From contig NZ_JAPYKK010000012.1 in assembly GCF_029623395.1 (NCBI RefSeq), positions 45,548 to 109,547 of the forward strand: a DNA stretch of 64,000 nucleotides. Direction: 5' to 3'. The DNA comes from Sphingomonas echinoides (GTDB lineage: Bacteria > Pseudomonadota > Alphaproteobacteria > Sphingomonadales > Sphingomonadaceae). The position numbers and the translations under genes are program-made. The notes below the pieces were generated by a model that saw nothing but the letters and a program-made list of their open reading frames with translations, was not told the DNA's origin and made no database searches. Shown here piece after piece: positions 1 to 7,789 of this stretch. Positions within the stretch are counted from its first letter, which is position 1. Each line of letters opens with the position of its first letter.

Positions 1-2
1 AG

Positions 3-1025
3 GACGCGACGATCATCCGCGCCGACGGGACTCGCACGATCGAACGCTTCGACGCCGACGAGCACCCCAAGTTCGATTGTTTCTACGTCTATCCGACGGT
101 TTCGGCCGACCCGACCCCCAATAGCGACATGGCCGCCGGCCCCGAGGAAGTCGCCGTCGCAACCAGCCAGGCGGCGCGCTTCACCAAGCATTGCCGCGTG
201 TTCGCGCCGTTATACCGCCAGATGACGCTGGTTGCGCTGCGCGAGGCGCTGCAGGGCAAGCCGATGCCCGACATCCGCGCGCGCGCCTTCGCCGATGTGA
301 AGGCCGCGTGGGAAGAATATCTCGCCTATGACAATCACGGCCGCGGCGTCGTCCTGATCGGCCACAGTCAGGGTGCGGGGCTGCTCAAGGACCTGATGGC
401 GCGCGAGATCGAAGGCAAGCCGGTCCAGCGCCAGATCATCTCGCTGATCATCCCCGGCACCAATGTCGCGGTTCCGATCGGCAAGGATGTCGGGGGCGAT
501 CTCAAGTCGACGCCCATGTGCCGCAGCAACAAGCAAAGCGGCTGCCTGGTCAGTTACGTCAGCTTCCGCGCCGATTCCCCGCCGCCCGAGTTCAGCCGCT
601 TCGGGTCAGTCGACCAGCCCGGAATGACCGCCGCTTGCGTCGATCCCGCCGCGCTCGACGGGCAGTCCAAGCCGACCGACGCATATCTTGGTGCCGCGGG
701 GGCCGGAATGGGCAGCGCGCGGCAAGGCCCCTGGAGCCAGGACGGGGCACCGGTCACCACCCCCTTCGTCAAGGTCCCCGGCCTGATCAGCACGCGCTGC
801 GTCACCGCCGGGCGGTTCCGCTATCTCGCGGTGACGACCAATGCCAACCCTGCCGACAAACGCACCGACACGATCGTCGGCGAGATCGTCCGCGACGGAC
901 GCCCGCTCGCGGCCTGGGGGCTCCACCTCATCGACATGCCGGTCGTGATGGGCGATCTGGTCGAACTGACCGAGGATCAGGCGAAAGCGTGGCTGGCGAA
1001 GAACCCGCCCTCACCCGCGGGCTGA
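3..1025 (+). CDS. DUF3089 domain protein, 5' end outside window
   Basis: The 3' part of a gene whose start lies left of the window; reading is open from base 3 and gives 340 visible residues. It shows an alpha/beta-hydrolase pattern: an early FYVYPTV strand (visible residues about 27-33) and a GHSQG nucleophile elbow at about 120-124, preceded by the strand VVLIG. This combination matches the DUF3089 family of uncharacterised serine-hydrolase-like proteins. The substrate is unknown and no partner gene is visible. The 3' end overlaps the convergent glycosyltransferase gene by 15 bases. Family call good, function unknown. Confidence 0.8.
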   Translation, partial: DATIIRADGTRTIERFDADEHPKFDCFYVYPTVSADPTPNSDMAAGPEEVAVATSQAARFTKHCRVFAPLYRQMTLVALREALQGKPMPDIRARAFADVKAAWEEYLAYDNHGRGVVLIGHSQGAGLLKDLMAREIEGKPVQRQIISLIIPGTNVAVPIGKDVGGDLKSTPMCRSNKQSGCLVSYVSFRADSPPPEFSRFGSVDQPGMTAACVDPAALDGQSKPTDAYLGAAGAGMGSARQGPWSQDGAPVTTPFVKVPGLISTRCVTAGRFRYLAVTTNANPADKRTDTIVGEIVRDGRPLAAWGLHLIDMPVVMGDLVELTEDQAKAWLAKNPPSPAG

Positions 1026-2183
1026 CACGATCCCCGCGAGATGCGCGTGGAGCGCGGCGGCGTTCGCCGCCCAGGTGAAACGCGCCGCGCCACGCCGGAC
1101 CGCGATCGGATCGATCGCTTCCGTCAGGACGGTCGATAGGCCGGAAGCGAACCCCTCCGGGGTGCGCGCGACGATTCGCCCATAGGCGCGATCGGTCATC
1201 ACTTCGTGCGCGCCGCCAGCGTCGGCGATGACGATCGGTGTCCCGCACGCGAGCGCCTCTACCCAGGCGTTCGCCAACCCTTCCGATTCGGACGCGAGCG
1301 CCATCACATCCGCCGCCGCGAGCAATGCGGGGAGGTCCGCGTGCGGGACGGCGCCGAGCAACCGGACGCGGTTGCCAAGCTTCCGCGCCGCAGCCCGCGC
1401 GGCGAGCGCCGCCCGCTCCGGGCCGTCGCCCACGATGATCAGCGTGGCGTTGGGCAAGTGGGCGAGCGCGTCGATCACGATGTCATGACGTTTGCGCGGG
1501 ATGAGCGCGCCAAGCGAGACGATCAGCGGACCGGAGACGCCGAGCGCAGCCTTTGCCGACGCTCGTGGCCGTGGCGCGAATCGGTCGAGGTCGACGCCGG
1601 TGTGGTGAACGCGAATCCGGTCGCCCGGCATGCCGAGCGCGATCATGTCGTCGCGCATCGCCTGCGAGACCGCGAGCATCCCGTCCGCCGCGCAGCCTGC
1701 GGCAAGCACGCGCTGTGCGGTGGACCGACTGCGCCCCCAATGATGGATATCCGCGCCGCGCGCCTTGATCGACACCGGCACCCCGAAATGCCTGCCGAGC
1801 GCGATCGCGGCGGGGCCGTCCGGGAAGAAGAATTCGGTGTCGATCACGTCGAACGCGAAGTCGCGGCGGATCGCCCGCAGGACCGGGATCAACGCGCGCG
1901 TTAGCGCGGCGGCATGAAACCGACCGCCGGTCCCCGGGATCGTCAGGAAGCGCGGGCGGCGCACGTCGAGCCCGCGCCACGTCTCCTGCCGCGGCAAGTC
2001 GACCAGCCCGCCGAAACGCGCATGTACCGACAGTGGCCACGGCGGCAAGCCGACGGGGGCAACGACGCGGAGGTCGACATCGTCGCGCGCCGCCAGCCCG
2101 ATCGTCTGGCGTTCGACGAACACCCCGAAATTGGGGCGCGTCGCATCGGGGAAGAGGGTCGACAGGGTCAGGACGCGCAGCAT
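1011..2183 (-). CDS. Glycosyltransferase family 4 (GT-B fold)
   Basis: A 390-residue protein with the two Rossmann-like halves of GT-B enzymes. The N-terminus has LSTLFPDATRPNFGVFVERQ, typical of family 1/GT4 enzymes; the middle has the GVDLDRFAP loop; the C-terminal half has SESEGLANAWVEALACGTP, the EX7E-type nucleotide-sugar site. It probably transfers a sugar from an NDP-sugar in the cytoplasm to a lipid-linked or cell-surface glycan; donor and acceptor cannot be read from sequence. ATG start at 2183. It stands alone between dnaA and the DUF3089 gene, so the pathway is unclear; the EPS locus lies at the far end of the window. Confidence 0.85.
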   Translation of the reverse strand: MLRVLTLSTLFPDATRPNFGVFVERQTIGLAARDDVDLRVVAPVGLPPWPLSVHARFGGLVDLPRQETWRGLDVRRPRFLTIPGTGGRFHAAALTRALIPVLRAIRRDFAFDVIDTEFFFPDGPAAIALGRHFGVPVSIKARGADIHHWGRSRSTAQRVLAAGCAADGMLAVSQAMRDDMIALGMPGDRIRVHHTGVDLDRFAPRPRASAKAALGVSGPLIVSLGALIPRKRHDIVIDALAHLPNATLIIVGDGPERAALAARAAARKLGNRVRLLGAVPHADLPALLAAADVMALASESEGLANAWVEALACGTPIVIADAGGAHEVMTDRAYGRIVARTPEGFASGLSTVLTEAIDPIAVRRGAARFTWAANAAALHAHLAGIVSARG

Positions 2184-2247
2184 GCACCGTCGCTAGCGCG
2201 CTTTCGATAACGAAAGGTGTGCTGCCTGCCCCTTTGGCGATCGCCTG

Positions 2248-2272
2248 GCGGTCCCGGTCGCGCCGGGACCGC
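2248..2272 (-). terminator. Hairpin just after dnaA stop
   Basis: Perfect 10-bp stem (2248-2257 with 2263-2272) and a 5-nt loop, a few bases past the dnaA TAA. There is no clear T-tract, so it may act as a weak or Rho-assisted terminator. Confidence 0.5.
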
Positions 2273-2276
2273 TGGC

Positions 2277-3689
2277 TTAGCCTTCCAGCTGCCGCAGCAA
2301 CGTGCGGACCGAGCTGTCGATCTCATGGTCCTTGTCGCGCAGATCCTCGATCCGGCGGACCGCATGGATCACGGTCGAATGATCCCGCCCGCCGAATTTG
2401 CGCCCGATCTCGGGGAGCGACCGCGTGGTCAGCCGCTTCGCGAGGTACATGGCGATCTGGCGTGGCCGTGCGACGACAACCGCACGGCGTGCCGAGACCA
2501 AATCGATCGGCTTGATTTCGAAGTGCGCGGAGACCGCCTTCTGGATCTCGTCGATCGTGACCCGGCGTTCGGCCCCGCGCAGCACGTCGCCGAGGGTGGC
2601 GACCGCGAAATCGAGGTCGATCTCAACGTTGCTGAGCTGCGCATATGCGACGACGCGGTTGAGCGCGCCTTCGAGATCGCGGATGTTGGCGGTGATCCGC
2701 GATGCGAGCAGGTCGAGCACCGGCGCGGGCACGCGTGCATTGGGCATGTCGACAAGCTTGCGGTCGAGCACGCGCCGCCGCAGCGCCAGATCCGGCGCCT
2801 TGATGTCGGCGACGAGACCGCACGACAGCCGCGAGGTGATCCGCTGCTCGACACCGTCGAGGCCCTGCGGGCAGCGATCGGCCGAGATGACGAGCCGCTT
2901 ACCGGCACCCATCACTTCGTTCATCGTGTGGAAGAATTCTTCCTGCGTCGCATCCTTGCCCGCGATGAACTGGAGATCGTCGATCAGCAGCAGATCGGCG
3001 GCGCGCAACCGCGTCTTGAACGCATGCGTCTCGCGCGTGCGGAGCGCCTGGACGAATTCGTACATGAACCGCTCGGCCGACATCAGCAGCGCGCGCGCGC
3101 CGGGGACCGCCATGAGATAGGCGGCACCGATCGCGTGCATCAGGTGGGTCTTGCCCTGCCCCGTGCCGCTGTGGAGGAACAGCGGGCTGAACCGCGGTGC
3201 CCCCGGCTGCGCCAGTGCGACCGCCGCATTGTACGCGACGAGGTTCGACGGATCGACCACGAACCGGTCGAAGGTGAACCGCGGATCGAGCGACGGGCGC
3301 TCGATCGTCGGCACCGGGTCCGCCGGTGCGATATTGGCGGGTGCGGGGAGCGTCTCCACCGTCACCACCTGTGCCGAGCGTGCGAGCGTTTCGATCGAGA
3401 CGCTGCGCACCGCCGGGATGAGCACGCGGAATTCGTGCAACAACCGGTCGGCGTAATGATTCCGTACCCAATTTGTCATGAATGCCGACGGCAACCCCAG
3501 ACGCACCGCGTCCAGATCGCTTCCGGGAATCAAAACGATCGGCTTCAGCCACTGGTCGAACAACCGTACGCCCGAAGACTCGCGGAGATTCGTACGGACC
3601 GTGGCCCATGCCTGCGCAACCATGTCGTCCTGCGTCTCGCTGGCGCTATGGTTGTTCGCGATCGCTACCCCCTGCCCCAAAGATGCCAC
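2277..3689 (-). CDS. dnaA: Chromosomal replication initiator protein DnaA
   Basis: DnaA binds oriC and melts DNA to start replication. Domain I covers the first ~80 residues; the AAA+ domain has a P-loop SGTGQGKTHL and a Walker B LLLIDDLQF; domain IV carries the DNA-binding signature GGRDHSTVIHAVRRI near the C-terminus. I place the start at GTG 3689 because an AAGGAAGGG Shine-Dalgarno (complement of 3697-3705) sits 7 nt upstream, giving 470 residues; a TTG at 3719 is in frame but lacks such support. The first glycine of the P-loop is serine, a mild oddity. rpsT and mutM follow upstream, as in other alphaproteobacteria. Confidence 0.97.
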   Translation of the reverse strand: MASLGQGVAIANNHSASETQDDMVAQAWATVRTNLRESSGVRLFDQWLKPIVLIPGSDLDAVRLGLPSAFMTNWVRNHYADRLLHEFRVLIPAVRSVSIETLARSAQVVTVETLPAPANIAPADPVPTIERPSLDPRFTFDRFVVDPSNLVAYNAAVALAQPGAPRFSPLFLHSGTGQGKTHLMHAIGAAYLMAVPGARALLMSAERFMYEFVQALRTRETHAFKTRLRAADLLLIDDLQFIAGKDATQEEFFHTMNEVMGAGKRLVISADRCPQGLDGVEQRITSRLSCGLVADIKAPDLALRRRVLDRKLVDMPNARVPAPVLDLLASRITANIRDLEGALNRVVAYAQLSNVEIDLDFAVATLGDVLRGAERRVTIDEIQKAVSAHFEIKPIDLVSARRAVVVARPRQIAMYLAKRLTTRSLPEIGRKFGGRDHSTVIHAVRRIEDLRDKDHEIDSSVRTLLRQLEG

Positions 3690-4094
3690 GACAAAACCCT
3701 TCCTTCGCCCCCCGGCCAAACCAGCGGGGCGTTACTGTAAAACGGACAAAAACCCCCACAGCCGGAATCAAGTCCGCCTGAACGTGCCATTCGAATTGAG
3801 TCGCGAGACGATCGTCTGCGCGGTGAGGGACCAGTTATGAAGAAGCACCCGAGTCTATCAATCCCTGCCCCAGTCAGATTTCTGAAATAATCAGGATTGA
3901 CTCGGATTCAGCCAAGGATTCACGTCAGAAATCTTACAATCCTTTGAGATTGCTCAATTTTTGATCGTTACACTTCCGTGAAGGTTATGCGAATCGCGGT
4001 AAATGCGGGCTTTCCCAGAACGGGACGGCGCAGGTTCTTGCGATGTTCTTCCGGGCTGGAAAATACACCTTTCGGACGATGCCGAAAGCACGAC
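3690..4094. other. dnaA–rpsT intergenic region
   Basis: About 400 bases with no credible gene. It is clearly more AT-rich than its surroundings between about 3840 and 3985, holds the dnaA translation-start region at its left end, and contains the inverted repeats listed separately. I find no convincing cluster of 9-mer DnaA boxes, so I do not call an origin here. Confidence 0.6.
3874..3934. promoter_or_regulatory. Inverted repeats in AT-rich dnaA upstream region
   Basis: AGATTTCTGA at 3876-3885 is repeated as its exact reverse complement TCAGAAATCT at 3925-3934. The left copy is also part of a smaller palindrome, TCAGA-TT-TCTGA, at 3874-3885. The elements lie about 190-250 bases upstream of the dnaA start in the AT-rich stretch. 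A regulator site or promoter element for dnaA is plausible but unproven. Confidence 0.4.
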
Positions 4095-4124
4095 AAAAAG
4101 CCCGCCGGACAGGGTCCGGCGGGC
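4095..4124 (-). terminator. Rho-independent terminator of rpsT
   Basis: Perfect 11-bp GC-rich stem (4100-4110 with 4114-4124), 3-nt loop, followed in the minus-strand direction by five T residues (4095-4099). It lies just beyond the rpsT stop. Confidence 0.9.
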
Positions 4125-4148
4125 GAATTGATTACGCGAACGAAGGGT

Positions 4149-4412
4149 TCAGGCGAGCGCGGTAAGGCGCTTCGTCAACCGTGCGAACTTCCGCGACGCG
4201 GTGTTCTTGTGCAGTACGCCCTTGGCGACGCCGCGCATCAGCTCGGGCTGAACCTGCAGCATCGCAGCAGACGCTGCTGCCTTGTCGCCGGACTCGAGTG
4301 CCGCTTCGGCCTTCTTGACGAAGGTGCGAATGCGGCCAACGCGGTTGCCGTTTACCAGTGCCCGTGCAGCGTTGCGACGGATACGCTTTTTCGCCTGTGG
4401 CGTGTTCGCCAT
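4149..4412 (-). CDS. rpsT: 30S ribosomal protein S20
   Basis: An 87-residue, lysine/arginine/alanine-rich protein that begins [14 protein letters not shown], the hallmark of S20. It binds 16S rRNA early in small-subunit assembly. The length is normal for the family. ATG start at 4412 with a GAGGGC-like Shine-Dalgarno. It sits between dnaA and mutM on the same strand and has its own strong terminator, so it is probably transcribed separately from dnaA. Confidence 0.97.
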   Translation of the reverse strand: MANTPQAKKRIRRNAARALVNGNRVGRIRTFVKKAEAALESGDKAAASAAMLQVQPELMRGVAKGVLHKNTASRKFARLTKRLTALA

Positions 4413-4519
4413 GAAGCCCTCTGACTTTAGAAATAAGAAAGGGCGGGAGATGTCTCCCGGCCCCGGAAGCCGCTGCCCTTACCGAGAAGGATATCGTCGG
4501 TCAATCACTTTGCGCAGGA

Positions 4520-5329
4520 TTAGCGCTGACAGGTGGGGCACCAGAAGGTCGACCGCCCCCCTTCGGCATAGCGCTGGACCAGCCCGCCACAGGCGCAGGG
4601 CTGCCCTTCGCGGCCATAGACCGCGAACTGCTTCGAAAAATATCCGAGCTCGCCATCGGGCTTGGCGTAATCGCGCAACGTCGATCCCCCCGCCTCGATT
4701 GCCGCCAGGAGAACGGTGCGAATCGCGGGCACGAGTCGCTCGAGCTTCGCGCGCGAGACCTTCCCCGCGGCGCGCTTGGGCGAGATGCCAGCGAGGAACA
4801 GCGCCTCGCACACATAGATGTTGCCCAGCCCCGCGACGATCCGCTGGTCGAGCAGCATCAGCTTGATCGACGCGATCCGGTCTTTGAGCATCCTGTGCAG
4901 ATACGCAGCGGTGAGATCCGGCCCAAGCGGTTCGGGTCCGAGCGCGAGGAACGCCGGAAACGCCGCGAGCGCCGCGGTCGGGACGAGATCGACCGAACCG
5001 AACCGTCGCGCATCGTTGAGCGCAAGCCGGTGCCGGGCGGTTTCGAGAATGAGATGATCGTGCGTCAACAGCTCGACCGGATCGACTCGCCAGCGCCCCG
5101 ACATGCCGAGGTGGAAGATCATCGTGTCGCCGCGATCGGTATCGATCAGCCCGTATTTCGCGCGGCGACCGAGCGCGGTGACGGTCGCGCCGGTCAGGCG
5201 TTGCCCGAGATCCTCGGGGAAGGCGCGGCGCAGGTCGGGGCGGCGGAGCTGCACCGCGGTAATGCGCTGCCCCTCGAGTACCGGGCGCAGGCCCCGCACG
5301 GTGGTTTCGACTTCGGGCAATTCTGGCAT
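4520..5329 (-). CDS. mutM: Formamidopyrimidine-DNA glycosylase
   Basis: A 269-residue bifunctional DNA glycosylase/AP lyase that removes 8-oxoguanine and formamidopyrimidines. After Met the protein starts PELPEVE, giving the catalytic Pro and Glu. The beta-elimination lysine region reads GRRAKYGLID. The helix-two-turn-helix contains DQRIVAGLGNIYVCEAL, and a C-terminal zinc finger ends RSTFWCPTCQR; its first pair is spaced C-x-C rather than C-x2-C. ATG at 5329. It is transcribed divergently from ubiE with 56 bases between the two start codons. Confidence 0.95.
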   Translation of the reverse strand: MPELPEVETTVRGLRPVLEGQRITAVQLRRPDLRRAFPEDLGQRLTGATVTALGRRAKYGLIDTDRGDTMIFHLGMSGRWRVDPVELLTHDHLILETARHRLALNDARRFGSVDLVPTAALAAFPAFLALGPEPLGPDLTAAYLHRMLKDRIASIKLMLLDQRIVAGLGNIYVCEALFLAGISPKRAAGKVSRAKLERLVPAIRTVLLAAIEAGGSTLRDYAKPDGELGYFSKQFAVYGREGQPCACGGLVQRYAEGGRSTFWCPTCQR

Positions 5330-5385
5330 CGCAATCAGCTAGGTTGCGTTTGCCCGCGCCACAAGCACTGGCTAGAGCGGGCGGC

Positions 5386-6117
5386 ATGAACGATACAGTC
5401 TCCTTCGGCTACGAAGACATCCCCGCCTCCGAAAAGACCGCCCGCGTCGGCGGCGTCTTCTCCAGCGTCGCCTCACGCTACGACATCATGAACGATGCGA
5501 TGTCGGGGGGCATGCACCGCGTGTGGAAGGACCGCTTCGTCCGCCGTCTCAAACCGCGTGAGGGCGAGCAGATCCTCGACATGGCGGGCGGCACCGGCGA
5601 CATCGCCTTCCGTATCGCCGAGTCCGGCGCGAGCGTGACGGTTGCGGACATCAACCCGCAGATGCTCGAAGTGGGCATGGAGCGCGCGGCCAAGCGCGGG
5701 ATCGACGGGTTGGTGTGGACCGAGGCGAACGCCGAGACGCTGACCTTCCCCGACCGTTTCTTCGATGCGTACACGATCGCGTTCGGGATCCGGAACGTGA
5801 CCGACATCCCCAAGGCGCTCCGCGAGGCGCACCGCGTGCTGCGGCGGGGCGGGCGGTTCTTCTGCCTCGAATTCTCGACGACCGTGTGGCCGGGGTTCGC
5901 GGACGTGTATGACGCCTATTCGCACAAGGTCGTGCCGCAGCTCGGCAAGCTGCTCGCGCAGGATGCGGACAGTTATCGCTATCTGATCGAATCGATCCGG
6001 CGCTTCCCCGACATGCCGACCTTCGAGCGGATGATCCGCGATGCGGGGTTCATCCAGACCGGCGTAGAGCCGATGCTCGGCGGGTTGGTCGCGATTCACC
6101 ACGGCTGGAAGATTTGA
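5386..6117 (+). CDS. ubiE: Ubiquinone/menaquinone C-methyltransferase UbiE
   Basis: A 243-residue SAM-dependent methyltransferase for the C-methylation step of ubiquinone (and demethylmenaquinone) biosynthesis. SAM motif I reads DMAGGTGDIAFRIA (about residues 64-77), followed by the UbiE-type ITDIP-like stretch NVTDIPKALREAHRVL and FFCLEFS. I chose ATG 5386 (MNDTVSFGYEDIP), which is where family homology begins; an upstream TTG at 5344 would add 14 unlikely residues. It is followed by ubiB, also in ubiquinone synthesis, with a palindromic repeat between them. Confidence 0.95.
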   Translation: MNDTVSFGYEDIPASEKTARVGGVFSSVASRYDIMNDAMSGGMHRVWKDRFVRRLKPREGEQILDMAGGTGDIAFRIAESGASVTVADINPQMLEVGMERAAKRGIDGLVWTEANAETLTFPDRFFDAYTIAFGIRNVTDIPKALREAHRVLRRGGRFFCLEFSTTVWPGFADVYDAYSHKVVPQLGKLLAQDADSYRYLIESIRRFPDMPTFERMIRDAGFIQTGVEPMLGGLVAIHHGWKI

Positions 6118-6135
6118 TGGGGCCGACTCTCAAAG

Positions 6136-6250
6136 CCCCTCCCCTTCAGGGGAGGGGTTGGGGTGGGGCCGTAGCGGGCGCAGCCGCCCAATTCGGCGCG
6201 ACCACCCAGCACTGCCCCACCCCCGGCCCCTCCCCTGAAGGGGAGGGGAG
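6136..6250. repeat. Long imperfect inverted repeat (REP-like) between ubiE and ubiB
   Basis: Two arms of about 35 bases (6136-6169 and 6215-6249) are near-perfect reverse complements; each contains a small hairpin CCCCTTCAGGGG or CCCCTGAAGGGG. Such G/C-rich palindromic units look like dispersed intergenic REP-type elements. The right arm ends in GAGGGGAG, which lies just upstream of the ubiB ATG and could serve as its ribosome-binding site. Confidence 0.75.
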
Positions 6251-6256
6251 CAAAGC

Positions 6257-7789
6257 ATGACCGCGCCTGCTGTTCATCTGTGGCGCTTGCTTCGCTGGGG
6301 TCGCACGCTTGCGCGCCATGGCGCGTTGCAAGGGATCGAACGTGATCCCAACACCCCTGCCCCCGTCCGTCGTCTCGCCCGGATCGCGCGGTTCGGGGCG
6401 CGCGTGCCAAAGGTGCCGCGCTATGCCGATGCGCTCCAGGCGATCGGCCCCGCCGCGATCAAGCTCGGGCAGACGCTCGCGACTCGTCCTGACATGGTCG
6501 GCGATGCCGCCGCGCTCGACCTGATGCGGTTGCAGGATGCGCTGCCCCCCGTCCCGTACGAGACGATCCACGCCGCGCTGACCCGCGCGTTCCAGCGCGA
6601 CCCCGCCGAGCTGTTCCAGTCGATCGAGCCGGTGCCCGTCGGCGCCGCGTCGATCGCGCAGGTCCACCGCGCGGTGACGACCGACGGCCGCACCGTCGCG
6701 ATCAAGGTGCTGCGCCCGGGCGTCGAAGAAGACTTCACCCGCGCGATCGACACTTACGAATGGGCCGCAGCGCAAGTCGAGGCGATGGGCGGCGAACTTT
6801 CGCGCCTGCGCCCGCGCCTGACGATCGAGACGTTCAAGCGCTGGACCGCGCGCGAGCTCGATTTGCGGCGCGAGGCCGCGTCGGCGTCCGAACTCGCCGA
6901 TTCGATGCAGGCGGAGCCAGACTTCACAGTTCCCAAGATCGACTGGCAGCGCACCACCGGCAAGGTGCTGACGCTCGAATGGATCGACGGTATCAAGCTG
7001 TCGAACCGGCCTGCGCTGATCGCGGCGGGCTATGACCTGCCCAAACTTGCCGACACGCTCGTCCACGCGTTCCTGCGGCAGGCGATCGCGGAAGGATTCT
7101 TCCATGCCGACATGCACCAGGGCAATCTGTTCGCTTTGCCCGGCAACAAGATCGCGGCGATCGACTTCGGCATCATGGGCCGGATCGACCGGCGCGCGCG
7201 CGTCTGGCTGGCGGAGATCCTCTACGGGCTGATCACCGGCAATTACAAACGCGTCGCCGAAATCCATTTCGAAGCAGGCTATGTGCCGTCGCATCACAAC
7301 GTCGCCGAGTTCGCGACGGCGCTGCGCGCGGTCGGCGAGCCGATGCGCGGGATGGCGGTGAAGGACATGTCGATCGGGATGATGCTCGACGGGCTGTTCA
7401 ACATCACGCGTGACTTCGACATGCAGACCCAGCCGCATTTGCTGCTGCTGCAGAAGACGATGGTGATGGTCGAGGGCGTCGCGACCAGCCTCGATCCCGA
7501 GATCAACCTGTGGGATGCCGCCGCGCCGTTCGTGCGCGAATGGATCCGGACCGAACTCGGGCCGGAAGCCGCCGTCGCAGACCGGATCGTCACCGATCTG
7601 CGCACCTTCGCCCGCCTGCCCGACCTGATCCGCAACATCGAGCGGCGGTTCCCGGATCCGCCCGGCGCGCCGCCCGAGCCGCCCTTGCGGCATATCGAGA
7701 TCGTCCGCTTTGGCGGGTGGCGGTACGCGGTCGTCGCGATCGTCAGTGCCGCCGCGAGTCTCGGCGCCGGGTGGATGCTGTGGGCGTAG
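6257..7789 (+). CDS. ubiB: UbiB family ABC1-type atypical kinase (ubiquinone biosynthesis)
   Basis: A 510-residue member of the ABC1/ADCK/UbiB family, needed for ubiquinone biosynthesis and thought to act as an ATPase with lipid intermediates. It has the family-defining KxGQ motif (AIKLGQTLATRPD), the alanine-rich ATP loop (VGAASIAQVH), a catalytic-loop region HADMHQGN, and IDFGIMGR as the metal-binding DFG equivalent. A C-terminal hydrophobic segment (last ~25 residues) should anchor it in the inner membrane. ATG 6257 follows GAGGGGAG supplied by the repeat. The 3' end overlaps the next gene. Confidence 0.93.
   Translation: MTAPAVHLWRLLRWGRTLARHGALQGIERDPNTPAPVRRLARIARFGARVPKVPRYADALQAIGPAAIKLGQTLATRPDMVGDAAALDLMRLQDALPPVPYETIHAALTRAFQRDPAELFQSIEPVPVGAASIAQVHRAVTTDGRTVAIKVLRPGVEEDFTRAIDTYEWAAAQVEAMGGELSRLRPRLTIETFKRWTARELDLRREAASASELADSMQAEPDFTVPKIDWQRTTGKVLTLEWIDGIKLSNRPALIAAGYDLPKLADTLVHAFLRQAIAEGFFHADMHQGNLFALPGNKIAAIDFGIMGRIDRRARVWLAEILYGLITGNYKRVAEIHFEAGYVPSHHNVAEFATALRAVGEPMRGMAVKDMSIGMMLDGLFNITRDFDMQTQPHLLLLQKTMVMVEGVATSLDPEINLWDAAAPFVREWIRTELGPEAAVADRIVTDLRTFARLPDLIRNIERRFPDPPGAPPEPPLRHIEIVRFGGWRYAVVAIVSAAASLGAGWMLWA

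Noticed and set aside
2217..3740. Long plus-strand reading frame (507 codons) opposite dnaA
   Set aside because: It is a mirror of the dnaA codon pattern in a GC-rich genome; the product is Arg/Asp-rich with no domain, and dnaA is certain.
3840..3985. Chromosome origin (oriC) next to dnaA
   Set aside because: AT-rich with repeats, but I could not find a cluster of DnaA 9-mers; in many alphaproteobacteria oriC lies elsewhere.
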